This document shows positions 63,884 to 64,000 of a stretch of 64,000 nucleotides of DNA, piece by piece (position 1 is the stretch's first letter; each line of letters starts with the position of its first letter). The notes beneath the pieces are model-generated. The model saw only the letters and a program-made list of their open reading frames with translations. It did not search any database and was not told the DNA's origin. Origin of the DNA: Acidovorax sp. Leaf78 (GTDB lineage: Bacteria; Pseudomonadota; Gammaproteobacteria; Burkholderiales; Burkholderiaceae_C); NCBI RefSeq assembly GCF_001422735.1, contig NZ_LMLZ01000022.1:1-64000 (forward strand), in the 5' to 3' direction. A program made the position numbers and the translations under genes.

Positions 63884-64000
63884 CCGCACCATCGATCACC
63901 GGCGCGTGCCGCTGCGCCCACCAGAACATCGGCAATGCCACCAGCGCCGCCACCGACAGCGCGACGAAGGCCAGGCCGAAGTGCTGCCCGGCACCCACCA
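63870..64000 (-). CDS. C-terminal end of a membrane protein (partial, MFS-like)
   Basis: Minus-strand reading from the window end gives about 43 residues ending VALSVAALVALPMFWWAQRHAPVI and a short tail GAVAID, then TAG. The hydrophobic segment followed by a short basic tail resembles the last helix of a major facilitator transporter. The tail and stop codon lie in a dispersed repeat copy. The rest of the gene is outside the window. Confidence 0.55.
   Translation of the reverse strand, partial: VGAGQHFGLAFVALSVAALVALPMFWWAQRHAPVIDGAVAID

Overview
High-GC betaproteobacterial DNA. Gene content and architecture point to the family Comamonadaceae (Acidovorax/Comamonas/Delftia-like): a split pntAA/pntAB/pntB transhydrogenase, many orphan Bug-type (TctC) binding proteins, the protocatechuate 4,5-cleavage (pmd/lig) pathway, and two families of short dispersed repeats. 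The species is not identified. No rRNA, tRNA, CRISPR array, phage or complete insertion sequence was seen.

Layout. 0.4-8.7 kb (minus): mtnN, an RCC1-repeat protein coupled to an acyl-CoA synthetase (fadD), and a pnt operon with a lipoprotein and a small membrane protein inserted between its subunits. 8.9-16.9 kb: fba, a PmrAB/QseBC-like two-component system divergent from a PAP2 phosphatase, pyk, a CPBP protease and pepP. 17.1-21.6 kb (plus): a membrane-integrity operon of an RHH-like protein, PspA, a YqiJ-like OB-fold protein and flotillin. 21.6-26.2 kb: a MurU-like nucleotidyltransferase and speD, divergent from tkt and gap. 26.2-34.5 kb: MscS channel, DUF4398/OmpA lipoproteins, DUF4279, aldo/keto reductase and small stress-type proteins. 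34.6-37.1 kb: a ParD-like/methionyl aminopeptidase module with a tandem AT-rich operator, then a yhcG-type nuclease gene broken by one stop codon.

37.3-55.0 kb is an aromatic catabolism region. VanAB demethylates vanillate to protocatechuate. LigAB cleaves the 4,5 bond; LigC, LigI, LigJ and LigK carry the product to pyruvate and oxaloacetate. A branched-chain-type ABC transporter (livKHMGF) and two Bug proteins probably supply substrate. A GntR regulator (VanR-like) sits between vanAB and liv, and the palindrome TGTATACA occurs upstream of all three units. A LysR regulator lies divergent from the lig operon.

55.2-64.0 kb: HPF/RaiA, a class I glutamine amidotransferase, a radical-SAM/DUF4130 pair under a LexA-like box, two membrane proteins, a PPOX protein and GST divergent from a LysR regulator, and the 3' end of a membrane protein cut by the window edge.

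The most unusual signal is a ~55-bp dispersed element (GCTAT-N7-ATAGCTGCTTGCGC ... GCGGTAGCG-N-CCAAAAA). It occurs between genes, supplies stop codons, and appears to lie in frame inside mtnN and the MurU-like gene, recalling protein-coding palindromic elements of Rickettsia.
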